Origin: Aquimarina pacifica
GTDB lineage: Bacteria; Bacteroidota; Bacteroidia; Flavobacteriales; Flavobacteriaceae
DNA: 62,196 bases
NCBI RefSeq assembly: GCF_000520955.1
Contig: NZ_JACC01000043.1
Coordinates: forward strand, 1 to 62,196
Direction of reading: 5' to 3'
Shown one piece after another: positions 9,001 through 17,808 of this stretch. A program made the position numbers and the translations under genes. Every line of letters begins with the position of its first letter. Position 1 is the first letter of the stretch. A model generated the notes under the pieces. It was given only the letters and a program-made list of their open reading frames with translations, was not told the DNA's origin and did not search any database.

Positions 9001-10999
9001 CTAAATCTCCATCTCCGGCAATACCATCTCCATTGTCTACAAAATCGGGTCCGGTTACTGCGGTTAACAGCCAATGGGTAGCATAGGGTTCTAATTGTCG
9101 TTTTTCTAAATAAGATTCGCATTCCTCTGGTCTTTGACGAACCATCCCAAAACTACGGGATACCGTTTCGTGATTATAGACGGGTAATGAATAATGATAC
9201 GTTTTACCATCAGCAGCGGTTACTTTATAGGCACCGATCCCATTTTGGGGTAATGTGGATCTGTCAAGCGTTGTGCTCACGGCTAAGAAATTTTCTTGAG
9301 CATTATCGTCTAACAATTCCCCATTGGTGGCATAAGCGATATGGTTGGATTTCGCAAAACGATTGGTCGTTAATTCATTGCCACTTAGAGTTAAAAAAAC
9401 ATCCTTTAATGTTTCGGCAGACAATACCAAATTTGCACTTAAAAACTTTGCTTTCGGAGTTGCCAAATAAGTTGATATTTCATTATCAAAATAAAACTCT
9501 GGTCTTTTTCTAAAAGAAAAATCAGAACTAAGTTCTCCTTCATCTGTTTGTAAACCGTCAAACAAATACTTTACTTCAAAATCTTCGGTATCTTTTGATA
9601 AACCAAATAATCGCCCATTGTCTACCAGAGTAGGATGTATACTACCAGAAAGTCCTTGGGCCTGTACATTGTACTTATCATAGGCCGGAAATGCTGGGTT
9701 ATTTTGTTGAATATGAAAATCCTTAGCAAAATTACCCCCATCTTCTAATGGTATTTCGTAGGTATCCATAAAAGCTTCTCCAGAAATTACAACTTGCAAT
9801 TCACATTCATAACAGTTTCCACTAAAACAATCATCTTCTATTGACGGAATAGCTTCCTCAGCTTCTTCTAAAGTAGCATAACTTCTAAGTATTTGCTTTC
9901 TTTTCCATGGTGCACTATGCCAACGTTGGCAAAAAACTAAATAATACCTATCAGAATCAATCACTTCTCCAAAATTCACAGGTCCCGTAATTAAGGTATT
10001 TGTATCTTTTCCTGCAAAATAAGTGACTTTCTGTTTACTATACCCAAAACTAAATACTCCTACATTCGTTGGAATTACTAAATTAACCCCAGACCTACGT
10101 TGATTTGTTGTGTAATCTCCTTGTGTAAGAGTTTTGTTAGAAAAATCATTGGGACCAATTCCTACAGTTGTGGTTCCTGTATAAGTTTTCCCTTTGAAAT
10201 CCGTAATTTCTCTAGATACACCTACGGTTAACCCAACTCCCTCTGATGAAAATGTGGTTCCCATCGAGATGCCTCCATCTGTATCAGAAACACTCATTGA
10301 ATAAGTTCCGTCTGAAGAAGCCCCTACTTTGTATCCTGCACCGTTACTATCAAAACTATACCCTATATTCCCTCTAACTTTTCCGTTAGAGGACAAAGTA
10401 GCACCTAATGATAGTCCTCCTGAAAAAGCATAACCAATCCCAATAGAAGACCCATATTGACCTGTCCCAAATTGTGCTTGTACTGGTCCATACCCCACGC
10501 TTATATACCCCGCAGAACTTTGATGGCTCCCCCAAGAATAGCCAATTCCTATAGAATAGGCTCCAGCCCCCCAACCAAAGGATACATTATAAGAAACACT
10601 TGTCTCTCCTGTATCATAGAAATAATTTTCTATTTTTGCATGATTATAATCATCTGCATAGCCATTAATGGATCGATTGATAGCCCCGGGGTTGAGGTTC
10701 CACCCCAATCCTACCCAGCTTGATTGTAAATCCATGGGAATCCCTCCATGATAGGATAATGCTATAGGATATCCTCCCTCTGGAGAAGGAACATTCATTA
10801 CCGGCAATACATAAGTAAAATCCCCTGTTAAAAGACTTACCATGTCTTTGGCATCTACCGGTTCAAAACTAGCGGCTTCGGGTGCATTGGGACCATTATT
10901 ATTTGCCCATACCTGATTCACCGAAGTAAAAACAGGTAAAAGCACGGTAAATATTAAAAACAATGCTATTGCTCTATGTATAAAACTTTTCTTTTGCAT
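6032..10999 (-). CDS. Giant secreted SpvB-like/YD-repeat protein
   Basis: A 1655-residue protein with an N-terminal signal peptide or membrane segment (residues 8-32). Residues about 45-110 resemble the N-terminal region of SpvB/Tc-toxin B proteins, with phrases such as GGYPIALSYHGG and SSWVGLGWNLNPGAINR. A Gly/Ser-rich low-complexity stretch follows (about 140-270). The middle is long, with few recognisable motifs but several Cys clusters (CFSGNCYEC). The C-terminus carries YD-type repeats (VYNEWDELTHILGSNNMG, QYEYDDASRL). In the Tc/RHS superfamily the SpvB-like part and the RHS part together build a hollow shell. Here the shell appears split between this gene and the next, 2 bp downstream. 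The 415-residue fibre gene ends 106 bp upstream. Confidence 0.85.
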   Translation of the reverse strand: MQKKSFIHRAIALFLIFTVLLPVFTSVNQVWANNNGPNAPEAASFEPVDAKDMVSLLTGDFTYVLPVMNVPSPEGGYPIALSYHGGIPMDLQSSWVGLGWNLNPGAINRSINGYADDYNHAKIENYFYDTGETSVSYNVSFGWGAGAYSIGIGYSWGSHQSSAGYISVGYGPVQAQFGTGQYGSSIGIGYAFSGGLSLGATLSSNGKVRGNIGYSFDSNGAGYKVGASSDGTYSMSVSDTDGGISMGTTFSSEGVGLTVGVSREITDFKGKTYTGTTTVGIGPNDFSNKTLTQGDYTTNQRRSGVNLVIPTNVGVFSFGYSKQKVTYFAGKDTNTLITGPVNFGEVIDSDRYYLVFCQRWHSAPWKRKQILRSYATLEEAEEAIPSIEDDCFSGNCYECELQVVISGEAFMDTYEIPLEDGGNFAKDFHIQQNNPAFPAYDKYNVQAQGLSGSIHPTLVDNGRLFGLSKDTEDFEVKYLFDGLQTDEGELSSDFSFRKRPEFYFDNEISTYLATPKAKFLSANLVLSAETLKDVFLTLSGNELTTNRFAKSNHIAYATNGELLDDNAQENFLAVSTTLDRSTLPQNGIGAYKVTAADGKTYHYSLPVYNHETVSRSFGMVRQRPEECESYLEKRQLEPYATHWLLTAVTGPDFVDNGDGIAGDGDLGYWVNFDYGLWSDAFVWSAHPDEPYVESESTSRIKTWTKGRKQLYYLDKITTRTHTALFIKRQVKSNPSLEWEYVSVPHNGSRQFCSDYTEKFTIPTHNRLKLERILLLKNEDLNLEKDGGTDISGEVTVAFNDSDKGEYEARYHLNHNVYDNTDDWESLQPHALKEVVLSQSNRLSNEQLTLDAVTFNGKRGANLLPPYRFSYIEDDQYVYDKEDANNWGYYKENPKLWSMDEITTPQGAQIKVGYEPHDFRSVISHEYTYRIEDYELRGDLTFDFEVDDVFDIQVGNILQIECDFQINIEMTSWVWDEEVGGYDVYYSYDHVEYTGDVTVEEVISSGDSRMVTVRLNGAPTVTENRGGAVSMLNELDQHVIEEEANASAQSKQILIFNTESNDNFLSAQAGIRAKSITITDGIDEFVSEYTYGENEDGIGWVTYVPFAPFADEDVPYSSELPPSRPMYEYVTLTSKDANNNNTGKMVYEFNVLTNKAEDHIQFDDFYELSINRSESASNTSGKSVYIDEYEIEDNLNSIGQLLSVSSYNSEEQLLSKLSNEYYDRDELPESMGVVQESYQTYKQISYHEGEYEGEVHWKVNSSTRVKYPNLLKSSTELKGGVAYTTTYGDFDPISGQAKEVTSTSSLGLAMKTVSTPAFYKYPDMGSKADGVDNKNMVSQATQTLSYFKEYDSNIWQLYGAAVDTWKNWGNDIWRKHQAYTWKGALNTNGSYKDFIAFDWSTGNQVEEWSKLSEVTKYSEYSKALEVADINGNKVATKLGDNYAKVIATADAAFDKMFYTGFEYSGDFKNTNRSGGITLTEGIIVSGTAHTGNQSFRASEEGEAIVTEVDGYGSYKASVWVHNSNYENTVVYVHTFGKDGGYTFNYNPNEVIEAGDWVQLNFDVTTIMSTKISLYSTSGTTYFDDFRLHPVDASMTSYVYNEWDELTHILGSNNMGTQYEYDDASRLHKMYTEVAKNASTNGGFKLINKTDYNYKNQ

Positions 11000-11105
11000 G
11001 TGTCGTGATATGTAGTATTTGACAAATTATATTCTTGGTTCAGAGGGAGGATGTTTGAATCTATTCGCCTATGATCCATTCATTTATATTTAAAAAAAAT
11101 CAATT

Positions 11106-12353
11106 CTATTTTGGTGTAGCTTCTAACTTGGTTAAACGAATTTCTAAAGCTTCCATTCTTTTTAGTTTTTCTTCTAGAGCATTTAATTTCCCCTCTTGTT
11201 GAATCGTATATAAGGTGAGTTCTTCTATCTTTTGTAAGAGTTTAATATTCATTTCAGCTAACTCCAACCCTTCTGCTTCCATAAGAGTTGCCGGGGCAAT
11301 TTCTGGTAAATGCTTGTGTTGTTTTACAAACGAGGCTACATCTTCTAGTTTTGGTAAATCATAATTATTTTCAAATACAAAATCGGCTCCTGCATCAATC
11401 CTCACTCTTACTTTTTGACTATACACTTCTCCTGCCACGGTAAGCCCCCCATTAATTTTTTGATCTCCATTATCATGTACTACTTTGACCCAGGTACCTT
11501 CTCCATCCCTGTTGGTACTTCTAAAATACATTTTGGGACTACTTGATGTATTAGTAATAGCCAATTGACCATTATACTTATAGGTTTCGCTATTCGAGGT
11601 ATGATTCATATTTATTCCCCATAACCATCCCGTATGTGGCGAATTAGCAGCATTATTTCCTTGATAAAAACCACTTTGCCATAATGTATTCCAGTCTGTT
11701 GTAGTATTTGAATCATTAATAAGTAAGGTATTGGCCTTGATTACCGAAGCACTAGAAGACACTTCGGTTCCTTCCTGTTTCCAAATTCCCATACCTAAAT
11801 TTGCATACGGGGTCGTTGCTTCCGGATGTATATAAAATAATTCGGAGATTCCTAATCTGCCATCTGTCCCTCTTGCTGTATAAAACGTAAATCTTAATTT
11901 TGTATACGAACCACTTTGAGTAATTTTAATATTAAAATCTCTAGATCCACTGGGATAATCTGTAGTCGAATAATCTGCAAGGGTTACCCATTCATCAAGA
12001 TACTGATCATCATACCCCTCAATCTTAAAGTTTTTGGTTTCCCAATACCGTGTAGACCAACCTACCCATGCTCCTCTTTGTCTATTGACTTGTGGTAACC
12101 CTTCTATGGTAATCACGGTAGGGCTTTCTATCGTGGGGCCTGTAGCGGTGTAAGAAGGCTGAAATGCGCCATCAAATAGTCTTGGTAAATTTAACAGAGC
12201 AGTTCCTGTTTGTGTAACTGTATAGTGGCTTGTTGCATTAAACAATATGTTATGTTCTAACCCTACTGGGGTGGCATTGGTACTAAAAGTTTGTGAAAAT
12301 AAAACATTTGTCACTAAGGCAAAAAATATAATAAAACAGAGTTGATTTTTCAT
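11106..12353 (-). CDS. Secreted fibre-like protein with discoidin-like region and HLPEI C-terminal domain
   Basis: A 415-residue protein with a signal peptide (residues 1-20, ending LFSQ). The first half contains a region at about residues 85-175 (GWSTRYWETKNFKIEGY, LRFTFYTARGTDGR) that looks like an F5/8-type (discoidin) carbohydrate-binding fold; this is a guess from pattern. The last about 110 residues are the Bacteroidota fibre C-terminal domain shared with the two genes upstream: KVRVRIDAGADFVFE, HKHLPEIAPA, then a heptad-rich coiled coil (LLQKIEELTLYTIQQ). By analogy with phage tail-fibre chaperone domains this end may trimerise the protein. It is the third gene of the operon, 12 bp after its upstream neighbour. 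Confidence 0.8.
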   Translation of the reverse strand: MKNQLCFIIFFALVTNVLFSQTFSTNATPVGLEHNILFNATSHYTVTQTGTALLNLPRLFDGAFQPSYTATGPTIESPTVITIEGLPQVNRQRGAWVGWSTRYWETKNFKIEGYDDQYLDEWVTLADYSTTDYPSGSRDFNIKITQSGSYTKLRFTFYTARGTDGRLGISELFYIHPEATTPYANLGMGIWKQEGTEVSSSASVIKANTLLINDSNTTTDWNTLWQSGFYQGNNAANSPHTGWLWGINMNHTSNSETYKYNGQLAITNTSSSPKMYFRSTNRDGEGTWVKVVHDNGDQKINGGLTVAGEVYSQKVRVRIDAGADFVFENNYDLPKLEDVASFVKQHKHLPEIAPATLMEAEGLELAEMNIKLLQKIEELTLYTIQQEGKLNALEEKLKRMEALEIRLTKLEATPK

Positions 12354-12365
12354 AAAAAATACATG

Positions 12366-13631
12366 TTACTTATTTAATAAAATGGCTTCTAATCTTCTTA
12401 GACGTTTTTCTAATTTTATATTGATATTTTTTTGATCTATCAATGCCATATTTTGATCTATTAATACTTCTTCTTGAGAGGCTAGCACCTGATTTTGCTG
12501 TTCTAGTTTTTCTTGTTGTGCTATGGTATAAAGCGTAAGTTCTTCTATCTTTTGAAGGAGCTTATTGGTCATTTCTGACACCTCCATATCATTGGCTCTA
12601 AATTCTGACGCCGAAGGAATTTCTGGTAAGTGTTTATTCTCATCTATAAAGGATTGCACCTCAGCTAAAGAGCGTAATTTATAATTATCTTCGAATACCC
12701 AATCCGCAGCATCTGTCAATCGAATTTTTACTTTTTTTGCCCAAATAGTACCATTTACAGATAATTTGTTTTTGGGTGTCGAAGTTCCTATACCTACATG
12801 ACCAGTTTCGGCAATAGTAATTCCTTTATCGGGACTGCTTCCTTTGGTAATATGAAACGTTTTTAATGTATTATCAATCCAGATTCTAGATGTCAATATT
12901 CCAGAATTTGTCCATAGATTTATACCTTGGTCCGATCCAGTACCATATATTTGAAGTTTTCCATGTTGAGGATTAGGTGTACCAATACCTATATTCCCAC
13001 TTTCTGTTATTGTAATACCATTGGCAGGGCTACCCCCTTTGGTTAAATGAAATGTACCTAATTCATTATCGATCCAAATTCTAGACGTCATTGCTCCTGT
13101 ATCTGTCCACAAATTAATCCCTTGATCTGATCCATTTCCGTACACTTGAAGTTTACCATATTTAGGTGCAGTCGTACCAATACCAACACTACCGTTTACA
13201 GCTAAATGTGCTCCTAAAGAAATATGTTCATTGGCATTATACCCAATGGCAATTCCTCTATATATAGATTTATCACCTGTATCAGGTTGCAAGTGTAATG
13301 TATTGTAATATTTGCCATACGCACCACTTAAATCGCTATGTCTAGACAATATCCAGGATCGTCTTGTGTTACTGCCTCCTGCCAAACCAAATTCAAGTGA
13401 ATTATTAGCGTTGGTAAATACCTGAAATGAATCACCTCTTGATGTTTGAGTTGGATAAGATGCCAAACTTTGGTTTTTACGTAAATGCAATAAGGACTCT
13501 GGACTTTCGGTACCAATCCCAACATTATCTAAGGTGGTCGTATTGATTCCTGAAGTTGTAAACTGGGCATGAATACTCGAAGTACTGAAAACGAAAAAAG
13601 CAAGCACAATGAATCTATATGATTTTTTCAT
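12366..13631 (-). CDS. Secreted fibre-like repeat protein (VGIGT repeats, HLPEI C-terminal domain)
   Basis: A 421-residue secreted protein (signal peptide to about residue 22, IHAQ). It has several VGIGT/IGIGT turns typical of trimeric tail-fibre-like shafts, and two related copies of a block of about 67 residues containing QGINLWT and RIWIDN. The C-terminal domain (KKVKIRLTDAADWVFE, NKHLPEIPSA, LLQKIEELTLYTIAQQ) is nearly identical to that of the upstream 565-residue protein and ends in a long coiled coil. The N-terminal sequence AQFTTSGINTTT is also shared. It lies 18 bp after the first operon gene. A surface adhesin or fibre delivering or accompanying the RHS shell is inferred. Confidence 0.82.
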   Translation of the reverse strand: MKKSYRFIVLAFFVFSTSSIHAQFTTSGINTTTLDNVGIGTESPESLLHLRKNQSLASYPTQTSRGDSFQVFTNANNSLEFGLAGGSNTRRSWILSRHSDLSGAYGKYYNTLHLQPDTGDKSIYRGIAIGYNANEHISLGAHLAVNGSVGIGTTAPKYGKLQVYGNGSDQGINLWTDTGAMTSRIWIDNELGTFHLTKGGSPANGITITESGNIGIGTPNPQHGKLQIYGTGSDQGINLWTNSGILTSRIWIDNTLKTFHITKGSSPDKGITIAETGHVGIGTSTPKNKLSVNGTIWAKKVKIRLTDAADWVFEDNYKLRSLAEVQSFIDENKHLPEIPSASEFRANDMEVSEMTNKLLQKIEELTLYTIAQQEKLEQQNQVLASQEEVLIDQNMALIDQKNINIKLEKRLRRLEAILLNK

Positions 13632-13649
13632 ATATGTATTTTTTTATTT

Positions 13650-15347
13650 TTATTTGATTGATGATTTTATCACCGCTTCTATTTTTTGCAAGCGTGATTC
13701 TAATGTGCTATTGATTTCTTTTTGAGTCTTTAACTTTTCTTCTTGTTGTATTGTGTATAAAGTCAACTCCTCTATCTTCTGAAGTAACTTATTTGTCATT
13801 TCTGACACTTCCATATCATTGGCTCTAAACTCTGCTGCAGAGGGGATTTCGGGTAGGTGCTTATTCTTTGACACAAAAGACTTCACCTCTGAAAGAGGGC
13901 GTAATTCATAATCATCTTCAAATACCCAATCCGCAGCATCCGTTAATCGAACCTTTACTTTTTTTGCCCAAATAGTACCATTTACAGATAGTTTGTTTTT
14001 GGGTATCGAAGTTCCTATACCTACATTACCTCCGCTCTTAATAACCACCCATTCTTTTGCTACTTGATCTGTTGGAGTATATCCTCTAAAAACAAAACCA
14101 CCATCCGTAGTTCCGTTAGAACTATTCACATCTTGCATTTCGAAGATGATTCCATCTAGATGGGTTCCGAAGTAATTTGAATCGCCATGGATTCTGAACC
14201 CTTCACCAGCATTTATTTTAACATCTCCGGATACATGCAGTTTTGAGGTAGGAATACTTACTCCTATACCCACTTTACCACCATTTCTGATCGTCATCCA
14301 TTCTTGTGCTACTTGATCTGTTGGGGTATAACCTCTAAAAACAAAACCACCATCTACAACACCATTGGACCCATTACTATCTTGTGCTTCAAAAATAATC
14401 CCGTCTAAATTGGTCCCGAAATAATTACCATCGCCATGTATTTTGAAGCCTTCACCAGCATTTATTTTAACATCGCCTGATACATGTAGTTTTGAGGTAG
14501 GAATGCTTACTCCTATACCCACTTTACCACCATTTCTGATCGTCATCCATTCTTGTGCCACTTGATCTGTTGGGGTATAACCTCTAAAAACAAAACCACC
14601 ATCTACAACACCATTAGACCCATTACTATCTTGTGCTTCAAAAATAATCCCATCTAAATTGGTCCCGAAATAATTACCATCGCCATGTATTTTGAAGCCT
14701 TCACCAGCATTTATTTTAACATCGCCTGATACATGTAGTTTTGAGGTAGGAATGCTTACTCCTATACCCACTTTACCACCATTTCTGATCGTCATCCATT
14801 CTTGTGCCACTTGATCTGTTGGGGTATAACCTCTAAAAACAAAACCACCATCTACAACACCATTGGACCCATTACTATCTTGTGCTTCAAAAATAATCCC
14901 ATCTAAATTAGCCCCAAAATAATTACTATTGCCATGTACTCTAAAACCTTCTCCTATTTCAATTTTCATATCACCCCTTAGGTGTAATTTAGAAGATGGG
15001 CTTGTTACTCCAATCCCAAGATTACCTCCATAGGGTTGTATCAAGGTACTTTTCCACCCTGTTCCGGTATCTACAGAAGCTAGTACACCTACATCCAGAA
15101 TTTTATCATATCCTAAGGATATTGTTTTTGTTACATCTGAAGGATCCGAAACGGCCAATACTTTTGGAATACTTGGGCCTTCAGTCTGATTTTCTCCAGA
15201 AATAAATAAAGGACTTAAAGGTGCAGATGTTCCGATCCCAACATTGTTTGTCGTTGTTGTATTAATTCCCGAAGTAGTAAATTGCGCTCTGGTTTGAGTC
15301 AAAAAAAAAGTTAAAATAACTAGTGATACTACATATGATTTTTTCAT
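13650..15347 (-). CDS. Secreted fibre-like protein with four 83-residue tandem repeats
   Basis: First gene of the fibre/RHS operon, 565 residues. It has a signal peptide (residues 1-21), an N-terminal head with VGIGT turns, and four tandem 83-residue repeats spanning residues 120-451. Each repeat contains KLHVSGDVKI, YFGTNLDGIIFEAQD, GGFVFRGYTPTDQ and VGIGVSIPT. The shared C-terminal domain (WVFEDDYELRPLSEV, KHLPEIPSA, LLQKIEELTLYTIQQ) follows. The central copies are almost identical in DNA sequence, so copy number could change by recombination. A shaft built from repeats ending in a chaperone-like trimerisation domain is inferred. A strong Shine-Dalgarno lies just upstream, which is unusual in this phylum. 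Confidence 0.85.
   Translation of the reverse strand: MKKSYVVSLVILTFFLTQTRAQFTTSGINTTTTNNVGIGTSAPLSPLFISGENQTEGPSIPKVLAVSDPSDVTKTISLGYDKILDVGVLASVDTGTGWKSTLIQPYGGNLGIGVTSPSSKLHLRGDMKIEIGEGFRVHGNSNYFGANLDGIIFEAQDSNGSNGVVDGGFVFRGYTPTDQVAQEWMTIRNGGKVGIGVSIPTSKLHVSGDVKINAGEGFKIHGDGNYFGTNLDGIIFEAQDSNGSNGVVDGGFVFRGYTPTDQVAQEWMTIRNGGKVGIGVSIPTSKLHVSGDVKINAGEGFKIHGDGNYFGTNLDGIIFEAQDSNGSNGVVDGGFVFRGYTPTDQVAQEWMTIRNGGKVGIGVSIPTSKLHVSGDVKINAGEGFRIHGDSNYFGTHLDGIIFEMQDVNSSNGTTDGGFVFRGYTPTDQVAKEWVVIKSGGNVGIGTSIPKNKLSVNGTIWAKKVKVRLTDAADWVFEDDYELRPLSEVKSFVSKNKHLPEIPSAAEFRANDMEVSEMTNKLLQKIEELTLYTIQQEEKLKTQKEINSTLESRLQKIEAVIKSSIK
13995..14990 (-). repeat. 249-bp tandem repeats (four copies) within the fibre gene
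   Basis: The period is exactly 249 bp: the same motif starts at 14281, 14530 and 14779. The two middle copies differ at only a few bases; the outer copies are more diverged. The unit length is a multiple of three, so gain or loss of a unit would keep the reading frame and change shaft length by 83 residues. Confidence 0.9.
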
Positions 15348-15352
15348 CAGTC

Positions 15353-15360
15353 TCTCCTTT
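15353..15360 (-). promoter_or_regulatory. Strong Shine-Dalgarno of the fibre/RHS operon
   Basis: The minus strand reads AAAGGAGA just 5 nt before the ATG at 15347. Clear Shine-Dalgarno sequences are uncommon in Bacteroidota, so this one supports the chosen start and suggests efficient translation of the first operon gene. Confidence 0.6.
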
Positions 15361-15427
15361 ATTTATTAGTGTTTGTGTTTGTGCAAAAATTTTAAAAAAA
15401 CAGCATCAAAAAACACCCAGTATCTAG

Positions 15428-15488
15428 TCAAAAAACACCCCCTATTTTAAGGGGGTTTTTGACATCTTTAAAAACCCTGTTAACAGGG
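15428..15488. promoter_or_regulatory. Two GC-rich palindromes in the operon promoter region
   Basis: An inverted repeat at 15428-15462 has arms with A-run plus C-run and G-run plus T-run around TATTTTA. A perfect 14-bp palindrome, CCCTGTTAACAGGG, lies at 15475-15488. They are 80-140 bp upstream of the first fibre gene and 280-340 bp upstream of rsmE on the other strand. The second palindrome matches the motif at 1852-1865. They look like binding sites for a dimeric regulator or strong hairpins; no regulator gene is adjacent. The rest of the 419-bp gap 15348-15766 shows only a likely rsmE -7 box. Confidence 0.45.
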
Positions 15489-15720
15489 GAAACAGGAACT
15501 ATATTTAAAAGATAACCAGCCAAAAGTCATTTTTAATTAATAAAAGAAGATTAAAACCTAAAAAAATTAGAATACGATTATTTAGATCTTACCGTTTACG
15601 CTTATGCAAAAAATTCAAATTTCAAAAGTCTTACTCCTGCTTTTTATTTGAATCTCCTTATACAACAAACTATTTCTTATTGAATTTGGATTTATGAACA
15701 CTGAATTACCCCATATACCC

Positions 15721-15728
15721 TATATTTG
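15721..15728 (+). promoter_or_regulatory. Bacteroidota-type -7 box upstream of rsmE
   Basis: TATATTTG matches TAnnTTTG and lies 38 nt before the rsmE start codon. No -33 element is found at the standard spacing. Confidence 0.45.
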
Positions 15729-15766
15729 AGAACTACAACTAAAAATTAGGAACAGGACAAATAACA

Positions 15767-16471
15767 ATGCAATTATTCTATAATCAAACCTTAACCGAAA
15801 CCAGCAAAGAAATTAACTTTTCAAGGGAAGAAAGCAAGCATATTTCTAAAGTCCTAAGAAAACGAGAAAACGACCTATTGCATATTACCAATGGATCAGG
15901 CATGCTCTTTACCGCCAAAATCACGTTTTCTAATCCTTCTCAATGCATTGCTCAAATTGTTTCGTTTACAGAGGCCAAAAAAAGAAACTATCGATTACAC
16001 CTAGCTGTTGCACCCACAAAAATGAATGATCGCTACGAATGGTTTTTAGAAAAAGCAACAGAAATAGGTATTGATGAAATCACTCCTATTATTTGTGATC
16101 ATAGTGAACGAAAAGTTATCAAATTAGAACGCTATGAACGTATCATTCTAAGTGCTGTAAAACAATCACTGCAATCATATGTGCCAAAAATAAATCCGGC
16201 GGTTTCATTTTCTTATTTTATAAATAAAACTCGTAACGATCAATTGCTAATTGCACATTGCGAGGACACAAAAAAGAATAGTCTTAAAAATACGCTTACC
16301 CTTCAGGGGAATACAACGCTCCTTATTGGTCCCGAAGGCGACTTTTCTTCTAAAGAAATTGAAACAGCCTTATCTGCAGGGTATGCGCCTATTACATTAG
16401 GAAAAACAAGATTACGAACAGAAACAGCAGCCATTGTTGCCGCGCACAGTGTAGCATTCCTTAATTCCTAA
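15767..16471 (+). CDS. rsmE: 16S rRNA (uracil(1498)-N(3))-methyltransferase
   Basis: RsmE methylates N3 of U1498 in the 16S rRNA decoding centre, using S-adenosylmethionine. The protein is 234 residues, the usual length. The N-terminal PUA-like part has KHISKVLRKR (residues 24-33). The SPOUT domain has YEWFLEKATEIGIDEITPI (90-108), SERKV (113-117), LIGPEGD (186-192) and LGKTRLRTETA (211-221), the deep-trefoil-knot SAM-binding motifs. It is one of only three plus-strand genes in the window and has its own -7 box. A phytase-like gene follows 132 bp downstream. Confidence 0.97.
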   Translation: MQLFYNQTLTETSKEINFSREESKHISKVLRKRENDLLHITNGSGMLFTAKITFSNPSQCIAQIVSFTEAKKRNYRLHLAVAPTKMNDRYEWFLEKATEIGIDEITPIICDHSERKVIKLERYERIILSAVKQSLQSYVPKINPAVSFSYFINKTRNDQLLIAHCEDTKKNSLKNTLTLQGNTTLLIGPEGDFSSKEIETALSAGYAPITLGKTRLRTETAAIVAAHSVAFLNS

Positions 16472-16603
16472 TAAATTTTATAGTTTTAAAAAATTGATCA
16501 AAATTATGTTGGGCTTATATTTATCCTTTAAATTAAGGTTAAACTATATACTTTCTTATCTTCTGTATTATTAAATCAATATATTTATAATTAAATTGAT
16601 ATT

Positions 16604-17776
16604 ATGATTCTAAATAACATCAACTGTATTTTTTATCTCCTCTTAACACTATGCTTTGGTTGTTCGTCAAACAACTCTGATCCAGAAACGAATCCACAGA
16701 ATACCGATGATGAGACCGTTGTAGTAGTTGATCAAAATACAATTACTTCGCTTGAGTTTATAGACGAGTTTATTATTGAAGAGCAAGAAATTAAAGGAGT
16801 ACCTATTGGTGGATTATCTGGTATTGACTATCAAAATAATACTTGGTATCTTATCTGTGATACCTCAACACCTCCGATCAGATTTTATAAGGCAAATCTT
16901 AATTATACAAAAGATGGGTTTACGAATGTCACTATCGATGATATGATAGAAATAAAAAGTGTTGCTGGCACTACATTTGAAAAAACTCCTGTTGACCCAG
17001 AATCTATAAGATTTGATTCTAGTTCTGGAAATATACTCTATACCAGTGAAGGTTCTATCAATAACGGAATTGATCCTGCTCTTATTGAGATATCAATACA
17101 AGGTGATCATATAAAAAATTATACATTACCTACTAATTTTAAAGCTAATAGTAGTGATGATACCTCTGGCCCAAGACATAATGGAGTTTTGGAAGGGTTA
17201 TCAATAAGTTTTGACAAAAAAGGGTATTGGGTTTCTTTTGAGTTGCCTCTTATAGAAGACGGCCCAGAACCTGATATAACAGATACCGAATCTCCGGTTC
17301 GAATTACTAAAATAGATAAAACATCTGGTACTCCCGAGAGTCAATTTGCTTATGAACTAGATCCCGTTAGTCGAGAACCTGCATTAGGAACAGAATTTAA
17401 AGTCAATGGATTGGTAGAAATTCTAGAGTATGATGACCAGCAATTTCTTGCCTTAGAACGCTCTTTTTCATCTGGATATATCGACGGCGGAAATACGGTA
17501 AAAATCTATAAGGTAGATGCTACCAATGCTACCAATACATTATCAATAGATACATTTGTAGCTGCGACCTATACCAAAGCCACCAAAACCCTACTTTTTG
17601 ATTTTGACACCATACGCAAAGACCTTACCAATGGTACTATTGATAATCTCGAAGGTATCACATTTGGCCCAACACTAGAAGATGGAAGCAGAACGATTGT
17701 TGTCATTTCTGATAACAATTTTAATTCATTTTTCCCTCAATACAATCAAATAATTGCCTTAAAGGTAGTTCCCTAA
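16604..17776 (+). CDS. Esterase-like activity of phytase family lipoprotein
   Basis: A 390-residue lipoprotein with lipobox LCFGC around residue 20 and a Ser/Asn/Glu-rich linker. The body resembles the phytase-like domain PF13449, probably a beta-propeller: GGLSGIDYQNNTWYLICD (about 66-83), VLEGLSISFDKKGYWVSFE, NGLVEILEYDDQQFLALERS and DNLEGITFGPTLEDGSRT. Members are predicted secreted or periplasmic phosphoesterases, but the true substrate is rarely known. It is monocistronic on the plus strand. Confidence 0.85.
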   Translation: MILNNINCIFYLLLTLCFGCSSNNSDPETNPQNTDDETVVVVDQNTITSLEFIDEFIIEEQEIKGVPIGGLSGIDYQNNTWYLICDTSTPPIRFYKANLNYTKDGFTNVTIDDMIEIKSVAGTTFEKTPVDPESIRFDSSSGNILYTSEGSINNGIDPALIEISIQGDHIKNYTLPTNFKANSSDDTSGPRHNGVLEGLSISFDKKGYWVSFELPLIEDGPEPDITDTESPVRITKIDKTSGTPESQFAYELDPVSREPALGTEFKVNGLVEILEYDDQQFLALERSFSSGYIDGGNTVKIYKVDATNATNTLSIDTFVAATYTKATKTLLFDFDTIRKDLTNGTIDNLEGITFGPTLEDGSRTIVVISDNNFNSFFPQYNQIIALKVVP

Positions 17777-17808
17777 GTTTTTTAGATATTTTTTACTTTC
17801 AACAAGAT

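Noticed and set aside
2130..10999. Assignment of the RHS genes to a type VI secretion system
   Set aside because: Both proteins have Sec-type signal peptides, and no VgrG, PAAR, Hcp or TssB/C gene is in the window.
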